The notes below the pieces were generated by a model. That model had not been told where the DNA came from, ran no database searches, and was given only the letters and a program-made list of their open reading frames with translations. Position numbers and translations under genes: made by a program. A stretch of DNA of 22,308 nucleotides from Oscillospiraceae bacterium (GTDB lineage Bacteria; Bacillota; Clostridia; Oscillospirales; Ruminococcaceae), in NCBI GenBank assembly GCA_016303235.1, contig JAEDMB010000012.1:1-22308 (forward strand), written 5' to 3'. Positions 1-6,587 of the stretch are shown here, one piece after another. Each line of letters starts with the position of its first letter. The stretch's first letter is position 1.

Positions 1-55
1 TTATGCCTATGAACAGCTTTCCGGCGGATTTGATGTCATTACTAAGAAGTTTTAA
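1..55 (+). CDS. gatA: C-terminal end of an upstream gene, probably GatA (partial)
   Basis: The window opens inside a reading frame (second base onward) that gives 17 residues, YAYEQLSGGFDVITKKF, and then TAA at 53-55. An 'AYAYEQ' or 'AYAFEQ' segment shortly before the C-terminus is typical of GatA, the amidase subunit of Asp/Glu-tRNA amidotransferase. gatB lies one gene downstream, so gatA is the natural candidate. Only the tail is visible, so the identification rests mainly on context. No start, active site or length can be judged. Confidence 0.55.
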   Translation, partial: YAYEQLSGGFDVITKKF

Positions 56-107
56 GTAAAATTTCGGCTTGCTGAAAAGATAAATCAAAAGTTGTAGGAG
101 GAACATC

Positions 108-473
108 ATGGAATTTATAAGTAAAAAAGGAATCGTTGAATTATCTAATCCTGGAGTTGTTTCACGACAGCTTCTGAATCCGGATAATTCATCAAGCAAA
201 CGAGTAACAATTACAGAAGTACACCTGTCGCCTGGTGCAAGTCAGCCAAGACATACACACGAAGCCTCTGAGCAGATATGGTATGCAACAAAAGGTGTTG
301 GAAAACTTCTGCTTGATGATAACAAGGAAATGGAGTTTAAAGCAGGAGACGTTGTAAGATTTGCTGATAAGGATGTACATGGACTCTTAAATGATGGAGA
401 AACGGAATTTGTGTATGTATCAGTAACTGCACCGCCAATTAACTTTGGATATGCGTACAAAGATAAAAAGTAA
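108..473 (+). CDS. Small single-domain cupin protein
   Basis: This 121-residue protein is one small beta-barrel of the cupin fold. Cupin motif 1 is clear: G43 followed by H49-x-H51-x3-E55 and a later glycine. A degenerate motif 2 follows from G80 to N95 with H91. H49, H51, E55 and H91 are the expected metal ligands. Such stand-alone cupins include isomerases, dioxygenases and sugar- or ligand-binding proteins, so the substrate cannot be named. There is no signal peptide, so it should be cytoplasmic. The start is well supported by GTAGGAGG at about 94-101. It sits between the probable gatA tail and gatB on the same strand with short gaps, so it is probably cotranscribed with them, although a role in tRNA amidation is not suggested by the family. 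Confidence 0.85.
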   Translation: MEFISKKGIVELSNPGVVSRQLLNPDNSSSKRVTITEVHLSPGASQPRHTHEASEQIWYATKGVGKLLLDDNKEMEFKAGDVVRFADKDVHGLLNDGETEFVYVSVTAPPINFGYAYKDKK

Positions 474-548
474 ACATATGAAAATCCTGATTTATCCGAG
501 GAACTCAAAACTGCATTGAGAATAATTAAAAAGGGAGAATTAAAAACA

Positions 549-1985
549 ATGAAAGATTATGAAATAGTAATCGGACTTGAAGTTCACGCTGAACTTAATA
601 CAGAGTCCAAAATATACTGCAACTGCCGTAATGCATTCGGACTTGAGGTTAATACACAGGTATGCCCTGTATGTATGGGTATGCCCGGAACACTTCCGAC
701 ACTTAACGAAAAAGTTGTTGACTATGCAATAAAAATGGGTCACGCTATGAACTGTAAGATAAACAGCGTATGCAAGCAGGACAGAAAGAATTATTTCTAT
801 CCCGATTTGCCGAAAGCTTACCAGATTTCACAGGCAGAAGTACCGCTATGTGAGAACGGATACCTTGATATAATGGTTGACGGTGTTGAAAAGCGTATAG
901 GCGTTACAAGAATACACATTGAGGAAGATGCCGGAAAGCTCCTCCACGATGATTCTTTCAGCGGTTCGCTTGTAGACCTTAACCGTTGCGGAGTACCGCT
1001 TATTGAAATCGTTTCCGAGCCTGATATAAGAAGTTCCGCAGAAGCAAAGGCATATCTTGATACAATCAAGTCAATACTTCAGTATATAAATATATCCGAC
1101 TGCAAAATGCAGGAGGGTTCAATTAGATGTGACGTAAACGTATCAGTAAGGGAAAAAGGCTCTGACAAGTTCGGAACTCGCTGTGAAATGAAAAATGTAA
1201 ACAGTTTCAGTGGAGCAGTAAGGGGTATCGAATACGAGGCAAAACGTCAGATTGAAGTGCTTGAATCGGGCGGAACAGTAATTCAGGAAACAAGACGCTG
1301 GGACGATGCAAAGGGTATGAGCTTTACTATGAGAACCAAAGAGGACGCTCAGGATTACCGCTATTTTCCCGAACCCGATTTGCTTACAATCGTAGTTGAT
1401 GAGGAAAGAATACAGAAACTTAAAGAGAGTATTCCGGAACTTCCCAACAGGAAGATTTCACGCTATGTAAAAGAACACGGTCTCTCACAGGTAGATGCGA
1501 CTCTTATTGCGGAATCTATTGACAAATCAAAGCTCTATGATGAATGTACCGCAATGAACAAATGCTCTCCGAAAAATGTATGCAACTGGATTTTATCCGA
1601 TATATCCAAGTTTACAAACGATACAGGAAAAAGCATACTTGATACTGCACTTACCGCTGAAAATCTTGTATCGCTTATATGCGAAGTCGAAAAGGGTACT
1701 ATATCAAATTCTTCCGCAAAGAAAGTTTTTGATATTATAATCAAAGAGGATAAAGACCCCGTAAAGCTTATTGAAGAACTCGGACTTGCACAGAATTCCG
1801 ATGAGGGATTCCTTGAGGAACTCGCAAAGGATATTCTTTCCAAAAACGAAAAATCGGTAAGCGACTACAAAAACGGAAAAACAAATGCACTCGGCTATCT
1901 TGTAGGACAGTGTATGAAGGCATCAAAAGGCAAGGCAAATCCCGGAAAGGTTAAGGAAATCGTAACAAGAATGCTTTCCGAATAA
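549..1985 (+). CDS. gatB: Asp-tRNA(Asn)/Glu-tRNA(Gln) amidotransferase subunit B
   Basis: GatB is the tRNA-binding kinase-like subunit of GatCAB. It activates the misacylated Glu or Asp on tRNA(Gln)/tRNA(Asn) with ATP and amidates it with ammonia delivered by GatA. The 478-residue protein has the usual family length. The N-terminal 'EIVIGLEVHAEL' block is present, as are the zinc-site cysteines C24, C26, C39 and C42, the 'RCDVNVSVR' block and the 'YRYFPEPDL' block. The C-terminal part is the helical YqeY-like tail. I chose ATG at 549, preceded by AGGGAG at 532-537. An in-frame ATG at 516 would add 11 residues that do not resemble the family and has no ribosome binding site. The stop lies 12 bases before the next gene, which suggests cotranscription. 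Confidence 0.97.
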   Translation: MKDYEIVIGLEVHAELNTESKIYCNCRNAFGLEVNTQVCPVCMGMPGTLPTLNEKVVDYAIKMGHAMNCKINSVCKQDRKNYFYPDLPKAYQISQAEVPLCENGYLDIMVDGVEKRIGVTRIHIEEDAGKLLHDDSFSGSLVDLNRCGVPLIEIVSEPDIRSSAEAKAYLDTIKSILQYINISDCKMQEGSIRCDVNVSVREKGSDKFGTRCEMKNVNSFSGAVRGIEYEAKRQIEVLESGGTVIQETRRWDDAKGMSFTMRTKEDAQDYRYFPEPDLLTIVVDEERIQKLKESIPELPNRKISRYVKEHGLSQVDATLIAESIDKSKLYDECTAMNKCSPKNVCNWILSDISKFTNDTGKSILDTALTAENLVSLICEVEKGTISNSSAKKVFDIIIKEDKDPVKLIEELGLAQNSDEGFLEELAKDILSKNEKSVSDYKNGKTNALGYLVGQCMKASKGKANPGKVKEIVTRMLSE

Positions 1986-1997
1986 TGGGGAGAGTCT

Positions 1998-3248
1998 ATG
2001 AAAATAAAATTCAATTACAAATACAATACAATATCGGCATATGTGCTTATAACATTTACACTTTGCCTGCTTGTACTGATAATGATATTCAAGTTTTCAA
2101 TAATTCAGGTATATCTGAGCAAGATAATGAAAATACTTGCTCCGATAATATGGGGACTTGTTATGGCATATCTTTTAAATCCCCTTATGAAATTTATTGA
2201 AAAATATGTTTCAAAGATTACAAACAGAAAAAAGGAAAGAAAATCGCTTACAAGAGGAATATCAATAGTAATTGTGCTGACAATCTTTCTTTCCGTTATA
2301 GTTGCACTTATCGGAAATGTAGTTCCGGAAATTCTCGACAGCATAAAAAATATTATGAATAATATGCAGAGCTATCTCGATAATTCACAGAAATTTTTAC
2401 AGAATATGCTTGAGAAAATAAGCAAAAAGAATCCGGAGCTTATGGATTTTATAAACAGCCAGTTCAATAATATTGAATCCCTTTTGCTTTCGCTTGTCAA
2501 TACACTTCAGCCACAGATTGAAAATATATTCTCAAAGGACGGACTGCTTGCCGGACTTACGGGCGGAGCTTTATCTCTCCTTATGGGCTTAAAAGATTTT
2601 TTAATAGGTCTTATAGTATCTGTATATCTTCTTTTCAGCAAGGAAACATTTTCTGCACAGGTTAAGAAAACTGTATGCGGACTTTTCAATACTAAAAACA
2701 GCGGAAGAATATTAAGGCTTACTGCCGATGCAAATGATAAGTTTATAAACTTTCTTGTCGGAAAGGCTATTGATTCACTGATAATAGGAATAATAGCTTT
2801 TATATATCTGAATGTAAGAAATATGCCCTATGCATCACTTATAAGCATAATAATCGGCGTAACAAATATGATACCGTTTTTCGGCCCTTTCTTCGGAGCG
2901 ATACCCTCAGGAATATTAATTCTGCTTTCAAATCCGGAGAGAACTATTGAATTTATAATATTTGTATTTGTTCTTCAGCAGTTTGACGGAAATATCTTAG
3001 GGCCAAAGATTCTCGGAAATCAGCTCGGAGTTTCTGCATTCTGGATACTTGTTTCAATACTGATAGGCGGGGGAATGTTCGGATTTATCGGAATGATTCT
3101 TGCAGTACCGTTCTTTGCGGTAATATATCCGATATTTGTGAATTTTGTTCACGAAAAGCTTGAAAGGAAAAATATGCCTTTAAGCACTTCCGCATACTAT
3201 CCGGAAAAAGTTCCCGAAAATACCACGGTGAAAAAAAAGAATAAATAA
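1998..3248 (+). CDS. AI-2E family transporter (multi-pass membrane permease)
   Basis: This 416-residue integral membrane protein belongs to the AI-2E/PerM/YdiK family (Pfam PF01594). Two hydrophobic helices lie near residues 12-60. A soluble, charged, coiled-coil-like stretch follows, and the C-terminal half holds a cluster of further helices. The family-typical 'IPFFGPFFGAIPSGI' segment is present at about residues 292-306. Members have been linked to export of autoinducer-2, to Na+/H+ exchange and to other substrates, so the cargo here is unknown. The C-terminus is a short basic cytoplasmic tail. ATG at 1998 has GGGGAGAG at 1987-1994. It lies only 12 bases after gatB, so it is the last gene of that operon. 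A strong hairpin follows immediately. Confidence 0.93.
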   Translation: MKIKFNYKYNTISAYVLITFTLCLLVLIMIFKFSIIQVYLSKIMKILAPIIWGLVMAYLLNPLMKFIEKYVSKITNRKKERKSLTRGISIVIVLTIFLSVIVALIGNVVPEILDSIKNIMNNMQSYLDNSQKFLQNMLEKISKKNPELMDFINSQFNNIESLLLSLVNTLQPQIENIFSKDGLLAGLTGGALSLLMGLKDFLIGLIVSVYLLFSKETFSAQVKKTVCGLFNTKNSGRILRLTADANDKFINFLVGKAIDSLIIGIIAFIYLNVRNMPYASLISIIIGVTNMIPFFGPFFGAIPSGILILLSNPERTIEFIIFVFVLQQFDGNILGPKILGNQLGVSAFWILVSILIGGGMFGFIGMILAVPFFAVIYPIFVNFVHEKLERKNMPLSTSAYYPEKVPENTTVKKKNK

Positions 3249-3255
3249 TATTTAA

Positions 3256-3289
3256 GGCGGAGATTTTAAAAATTCTCCGCCGTTTTTTT
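3256..3289 (+). terminator. Intrinsic terminator after the AI-2E permease; possibly bidirectional
   Basis: GGCGGAGA at 3256-3263 pairs perfectly with TCTCCGCC at 3274-3281, and seven T residues follow from 3283. The T-run overlaps the stop codon of the converging adhE gene. Read on the minus strand, the same stem is followed by a moderately T-rich stretch, so it may also end the adhE transcript. Confidence 0.9.
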
Positions 3290-5870
3290 AGTTCCCGTAA
3301 TATGCTTTAAGATAGATGTTTTTTATTTCCTCCATAAGCGGATAACGGGGATTAGCTCCGGTGCATTGGTCATCGAAAGCAAGTTCCGTCATCTTGTCAA
3401 GCTTTTCGAGAAATTCACTTTCGGATATATTATAATCCCTGATAGTTGGCTTTATATCAACTGCACGTTTAAGCTTTTCAATACGGTCAATAAGCCTTTC
3501 AAAAATTTCCTCATTGCTTCCTGTATCGTCAATACCTATATATCTTCCTGCTTCAGCGTATTTGTTAAGGCAGTTCGGATATTTATACTGTGAGAATGAA
3601 CCCATTTTTGCGGGAGCTTCCGATATATTGAAACGCATTACTTCAGTGATTAAAAGTGCATTTGCAATTCCGTGAGGAATATGGAAAAATGCTCCGAGCT
3701 TGTGTGCCATAGAGTGACATATTCCGAGAAAGGCATTTGCAAACGCAATTCCTGCCATAGTTGAGGCATTAGCCATTTTTTCCCTTGCAGTGATATTATT
3801 TCCGTCACTGTAAGCCATCGGGAGATATATGAATATATTTTTCATAGCTCCGAGTGCAAGAGCGTCCGTGTAATCCGATGACATTACAGAAACATATGCC
3901 TCAAGAGCGTGGGTAAGGGCATCTATTCCCGATGCGGAAGTAAGAATTTTCGGAGCTGACATCATCAAATCCGTATCTATTACAGCCATATTTGGCATAA
4001 GTTCATAATCGGCAAGGGGATATTTTATATTTGTTTTTTCATCGGTAATTACAGCAAAGGGAGTTACTTCCGAACCTGTTCCCGAAGATGTCGGAACTGC
4101 TATAAAACATGCCTTAACGCCCATTTCCGGAAAGGAATATATACGTTTTCTTATATCCATAAAACGCATTGCAAGGTCGGAGAAATTTGTTTCGGGGTGT
4201 TCATACATAAGCCACATTATTTTTCCGGCGTCCATAGCCGAACCGCCTCCGAGAGCAATAATGCAGTCGGGTTCAAAGTCAAGCATACTTTCAGAACCTT
4301 TTTTTGCTGATTCAAGAGTGGGGTCGGGTTCTACATTGAAAAATACAGTGTATGCAATTCCCATTTTGCCGAGCTTGTCAGTTACAGCTTTAGTCATACC
4401 GCTTTTATAAAGAAATGAATCAGTAACTATGAATACACGTTTTTTTCTGCCTTTAAGTTCATCAAGAGCAGTATTCAGACAGCCTTTTTTAAAGTATACT
4501 TTTTTCGGAACTCTGAGCCAGAGCATATTTTCCCTTCTTTCGGCAACAGTTTTTATATTGAGAAGATGTTTTACTCCGACATTTTCTGAAACTGAATTTC
4601 CGCCCCAGCTACCGCACCCGAGAGTAAGTGAGGGAGTGAGGTCAAAATTATATAAATCACCGATACCGCCCTGTGATGCGGGAGTATTTACAAGAATACG
4701 GCATGTTTTCATCTTATGGGCAAATCTGCGGAGCTTTTCGGATTCTGTTTTTTCATTGATATATATTGCGGAAGTGTGACCGTATCCGCCGTCTTTTATA
4801 AGCCTGTCAGCGATTTCAAGAGCAGTATCGAAATCATCATATTTATACATAGCAAGAATGGGGGAAAGCTTTTCGCCTGCAAGAGGTTCGAAAATATCAT
4901 AGGAATCTGTTTCTGCTATGAGAACTCTTGTATTTTCAGGGACTTCAAAGCCTGCCATTTCTGCAATGCGGAAAGCCGTCTGACCTACTATATCAGCATT
5001 AAGGCGGTTATCTTTGATTATTATATTCCGGATTTTCTGAATCTGTCCGGAATCCATTATAACGCACCCTCTGTAAGCAAATTCACGCTTTACATCGTCA
5101 TATATTTCCGAATCAACTATAACTGACTGTTCGGAGGCACAAATCATTCCGTTGTCGAAAGTTTTGGAATGTATTACTGAATTTACAGCAAGCTTTATAT
5201 CAGCGGAGCTGTCAATAATTGCGGGAGTATTTCCCGAACCTACTCCAAGTGCAGGCTTACCGCTTGAATATGCGGATTTAACCATTCCGTAACCGCCTGT
5301 TGCAAGTATTATATCTGATTCTTTCATAAGGGTATTTGTAAGTTCAACAGAGGGTTCATCAATCCACGCAATTATATTTTCGGGAGCTCCTGCTTTCACT
5401 GCACTTTCAAGAGCAAGCCTTGCAGTTTCAACAGTACATTTTTTAGCTCTGGGGTGAGGAGATATAATTATACCGTTTCTTGTCTTTAATGCAATCAGAA
5501 TTTTGAAAATTGCTGTTGAAGTCGGGTTAGTAGTAGGAATTACAGCGGAAACTATTCCGACAGGTTCAGCAATACGGACAGTACCCAGAACTTCATTGTT
5601 TTCAATAATTCCGCATGTTTTTGTGTTTTTGTAGGTGTTATAGATATATTCGGAGGCATAGTTGTTTTTGATGACTTTATCTTCAGTGACACCCATTCCC
5701 GTCTCATCGACCGCCATTTTTGCGAGATGTATTCTCTGTGTATTCATTTCAGTGGCAACAGCCTTAAATATTCTGTCAACCTGTTCCTGTGAGAACTGCG
5801 AAAATTTTTCCTGAGCTTTTCTCACAAGTTTAATTTTTTCTATTAATTCAGAACTGCAGGTTTTATTCAC
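3288..5870 (-). CDS. adhE: Bifunctional acetaldehyde-CoA / alcohol dehydrogenase AdhE
   Basis: AdhE reduces acetyl-CoA to acetaldehyde and then to ethanol with NADH, the main route of fermentative ethanol and NAD+ regeneration. The 860-residue fusion has an aldehyde dehydrogenase half (about 10-440) with catalytic C244 in 'NGMICASEQS', then a linker and an iron-dependent alcohol dehydrogenase half. The latter has the nucleotide-binding 'GGGSAMDAGK' at 541-550 and iron ligands D650, H654, H719 and H733. The family forms helical filaments called spirosomes. The start is GTG at 5870: a stop codon lies in frame 9 bases upstream, and AAAGGA sits 11 bases before it. The gene is alone on its strand and converges on the permease. 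No clear Rex operator or strong promoter was found in the 120 bases upstream. Confidence 0.97.
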   Translation of the reverse strand: MNKTCSSELIEKIKLVRKAQEKFSQFSQEQVDRIFKAVATEMNTQRIHLAKMAVDETGMGVTEDKVIKNNYASEYIYNTYKNTKTCGIIENNEVLGTVRIAEPVGIVSAVIPTTNPTSTAIFKILIALKTRNGIIISPHPRAKKCTVETARLALESAVKAGAPENIIAWIDEPSVELTNTLMKESDIILATGGYGMVKSAYSSGKPALGVGSGNTPAIIDSSADIKLAVNSVIHSKTFDNGMICASEQSVIVDSEIYDDVKREFAYRGCVIMDSGQIQKIRNIIIKDNRLNADIVGQTAFRIAEMAGFEVPENTRVLIAETDSYDIFEPLAGEKLSPILAMYKYDDFDTALEIADRLIKDGGYGHTSAIYINEKTESEKLRRFAHKMKTCRILVNTPASQGGIGDLYNFDLTPSLTLGCGSWGGNSVSENVGVKHLLNIKTVAERRENMLWLRVPKKVYFKKGCLNTALDELKGRKKRVFIVTDSFLYKSGMTKAVTDKLGKMGIAYTVFFNVEPDPTLESAKKGSESMLDFEPDCIIALGGGSAMDAGKIMWLMYEHPETNFSDLAMRFMDIRKRIYSFPEMGVKACFIAVPTSSGTGSEVTPFAVITDEKTNIKYPLADYELMPNMAVIDTDLMMSAPKILTSASGIDALTHALEAYVSVMSSDYTDALALGAMKNIFIYLPMAYSDGNNITAREKMANASTMAGIAFANAFLGICHSMAHKLGAFFHIPHGIANALLITEVMRFNISEAPAKMGSFSQYKYPNCLNKYAEAGRYIGIDDTGSNEEIFERLIDRIEKLKRAVDIKPTIRDYNISESEFLEKLDKMTELAFDDQCTGANPRYPLMEEIKNIYLKAYYGN

Positions 5871-5989
5871 TGATAATCAAATCCTTTCATATATTTCTGA
5901 TATTATCTGCATTTATAATTATTATTATTCATAAGTCATATTTTACAAAAAAATCAATAATAAAAGAGAATATTCTATATTTATGACAC

Positions 5990-6018
5990 TTGACATATTA
6001 ATTTTTTTGTGATATAAT
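5990..6018 (+). promoter_or_regulatory. Sigma-A type promoter for tRNA-Ser
   Basis: A consensus -35 box TTGACA lies at 5990-5995. A 17-base spacer separates it from a consensus -10 box TATAAT at 6013-6018. The tRNA begins 14 bases further on, so transcription starts just before the mature 5' end. Both boxes are perfect matches, as expected for a stable RNA gene. Confidence 0.92.
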
Positions 6019-6031
6019 AATCAAGTAGTTT

Positions 6032-6117
6032 GGACAGGTGTCCGAGTGGTTTAAGGAGCTGGTCTTGAAAACCAGTGATACGGCAACGTACCGTGGGTTC
6101 GAATCCCACCCTGTCCG
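6032..6117 (+). tRNA. tRNA-Ser (anticodon UGA)
   Basis: The acceptor stem GGACAGG (6032-6038) pairs with CCTGTCC (6110-6116), followed by discriminator G. The anticodon stem CTGGT/ACCAG encloses the loop CTTGAAA with anticodon TGA at 6066-6068, which reads UCN serine codons. The long variable arm with an ACGG/CCGT stem is the class II mark of tRNA-Ser. The T arm GTGGG-TTCGAAT-CCCAC is intact. CCA is not encoded, so it must be added after transcription. It is a single-gene unit with its own promoter and terminator. Confidence 0.98.
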
Positions 6118-6123
6118 CTTATT

Positions 6124-6157
6124 AAAAACGGCTGATTGAAAAAAATCAGCCGTTTTT
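6124..6157 (+). terminator. Terminator of tRNA-Ser (symmetrical)
   Basis: CGGCTGATT at 6129-6137 pairs with AATCAGCCG at 6144-6152 around a six-base loop. Five A residues flank it on the left and five T residues on the right. The A/T symmetry means it can work on either strand. Confidence 0.93.
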
Positions 6158-6177
6158 ATTTTTATAAAAAAATATTT

Positions 6178-6205
6178 GGGCGGAATTAAATCCGCCCGTT
6201 TTTTA
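6178..6205 (-). terminator. Second hairpin, terminator of the minus-strand addB-addA-orphan unit
   Basis: GGGCGGA at 6178-6184 pairs with TCCGCCC at 6191-6197. On the minus strand it lies downstream of the orphan gene ending at 6243 and is followed by a run AAATATTTTTTTA. On the plus strand it is followed by GTTTTTTA, so it also backs up the tRNA-Ser terminator. Confidence 0.85.
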
Positions 6206-6242
6206 TATTAGATATGTTATAAATGAATGAGCTTTATAATTA

Positions 6243-6551
6243 CTAATATATAATACAGAAATCATCTTGCCAATTTCCTTCCATATCAAAACAGGCATCA
6301 TAATATCCTATATCTTTATCATTTAAATTACAAAATTCAATTCTTATTACAATATATTCCAAACCGTTTCCATCATCGTATGGCCAGTATTTATAAGCAT
6401 ATGAACTTAAATATGGTATTATAGAATCTCTGCTCTTTAATTCAGGTGGTTTTTCTTCCAATATATATGAATCAAAATTTTCCCAAAATCCATTCCATGT
6501 TTTAGAAATTAAATCATTATTATTGATTATTTCTTGTAATTGTAATTTCAT
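6243..6551 (-). CDS. Hypothetical acidic protein, A+T-rich orphan
   Basis: I do not recognise this 102-residue protein. It is acidic and rich in aromatic residues (three W and several Y and F), with no signal peptide or membrane segment. Acidic and aromatic residues cluster between residues 55 and 100. Composition and size resemble small cytoplasmic immunity or inhibitor proteins, but no motif proves it. Its start at 6551 is well supported by AAAGGAG about ten bases upstream. It follows addA on the same strand after 36 bases and is closed by the hairpin at 6178-6205, so it can be read from the addBA transcript. A hand count gives about 25% G+C, against about 30-33% in sampled lines of addA, which hints at a different origin. 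Confidence 0.75.
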   Translation of the reverse strand: MKLQLQEIINNNDLISKTWNGFWENFDSYILEEKPPELKSRDSIIPYLSSYAYKYWPYDDGNGLEYIVIRIEFCNLNDKDIGYYDACFDMEGNWQDDFCIIY

Positions 6552-6587
6552 TTGAAAATTTCTCCTTTTAATAACCTTACTTTGATA

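Noticed and set aside
1985..2200. A 71-codon open frame overlapping the end of gatB and the start of the permease
   Set aside because: It runs out of frame with a clear membrane protein that has its own ribosome binding site. The translation has no family features.
4716..5126. A 136-codon plus-strand open frame inside adhE
   Set aside because: It is antisense to a well-conserved enzyme, has no ribosome binding site, and its sequence is what the complement of adhE codons gives in this composition.
5871..6030. A Rex (NADH-sensing) operator upstream of adhE
   Set aside because: A TTGTGAT-like half site at about 6008-6014 has no properly spaced TTCACAA or TTAACAA partner, and it overlaps the tRNA-Ser -10 box. 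I could not support an operator by eye.
6032..6551. tRNA-Ser as an integration site for a small mobile element carrying the A+T-rich gene
   Set aside because: No integrase or transposase is present, and I found no repeat of the tRNA 3' end near 6560. Low G+C alone is not enough.
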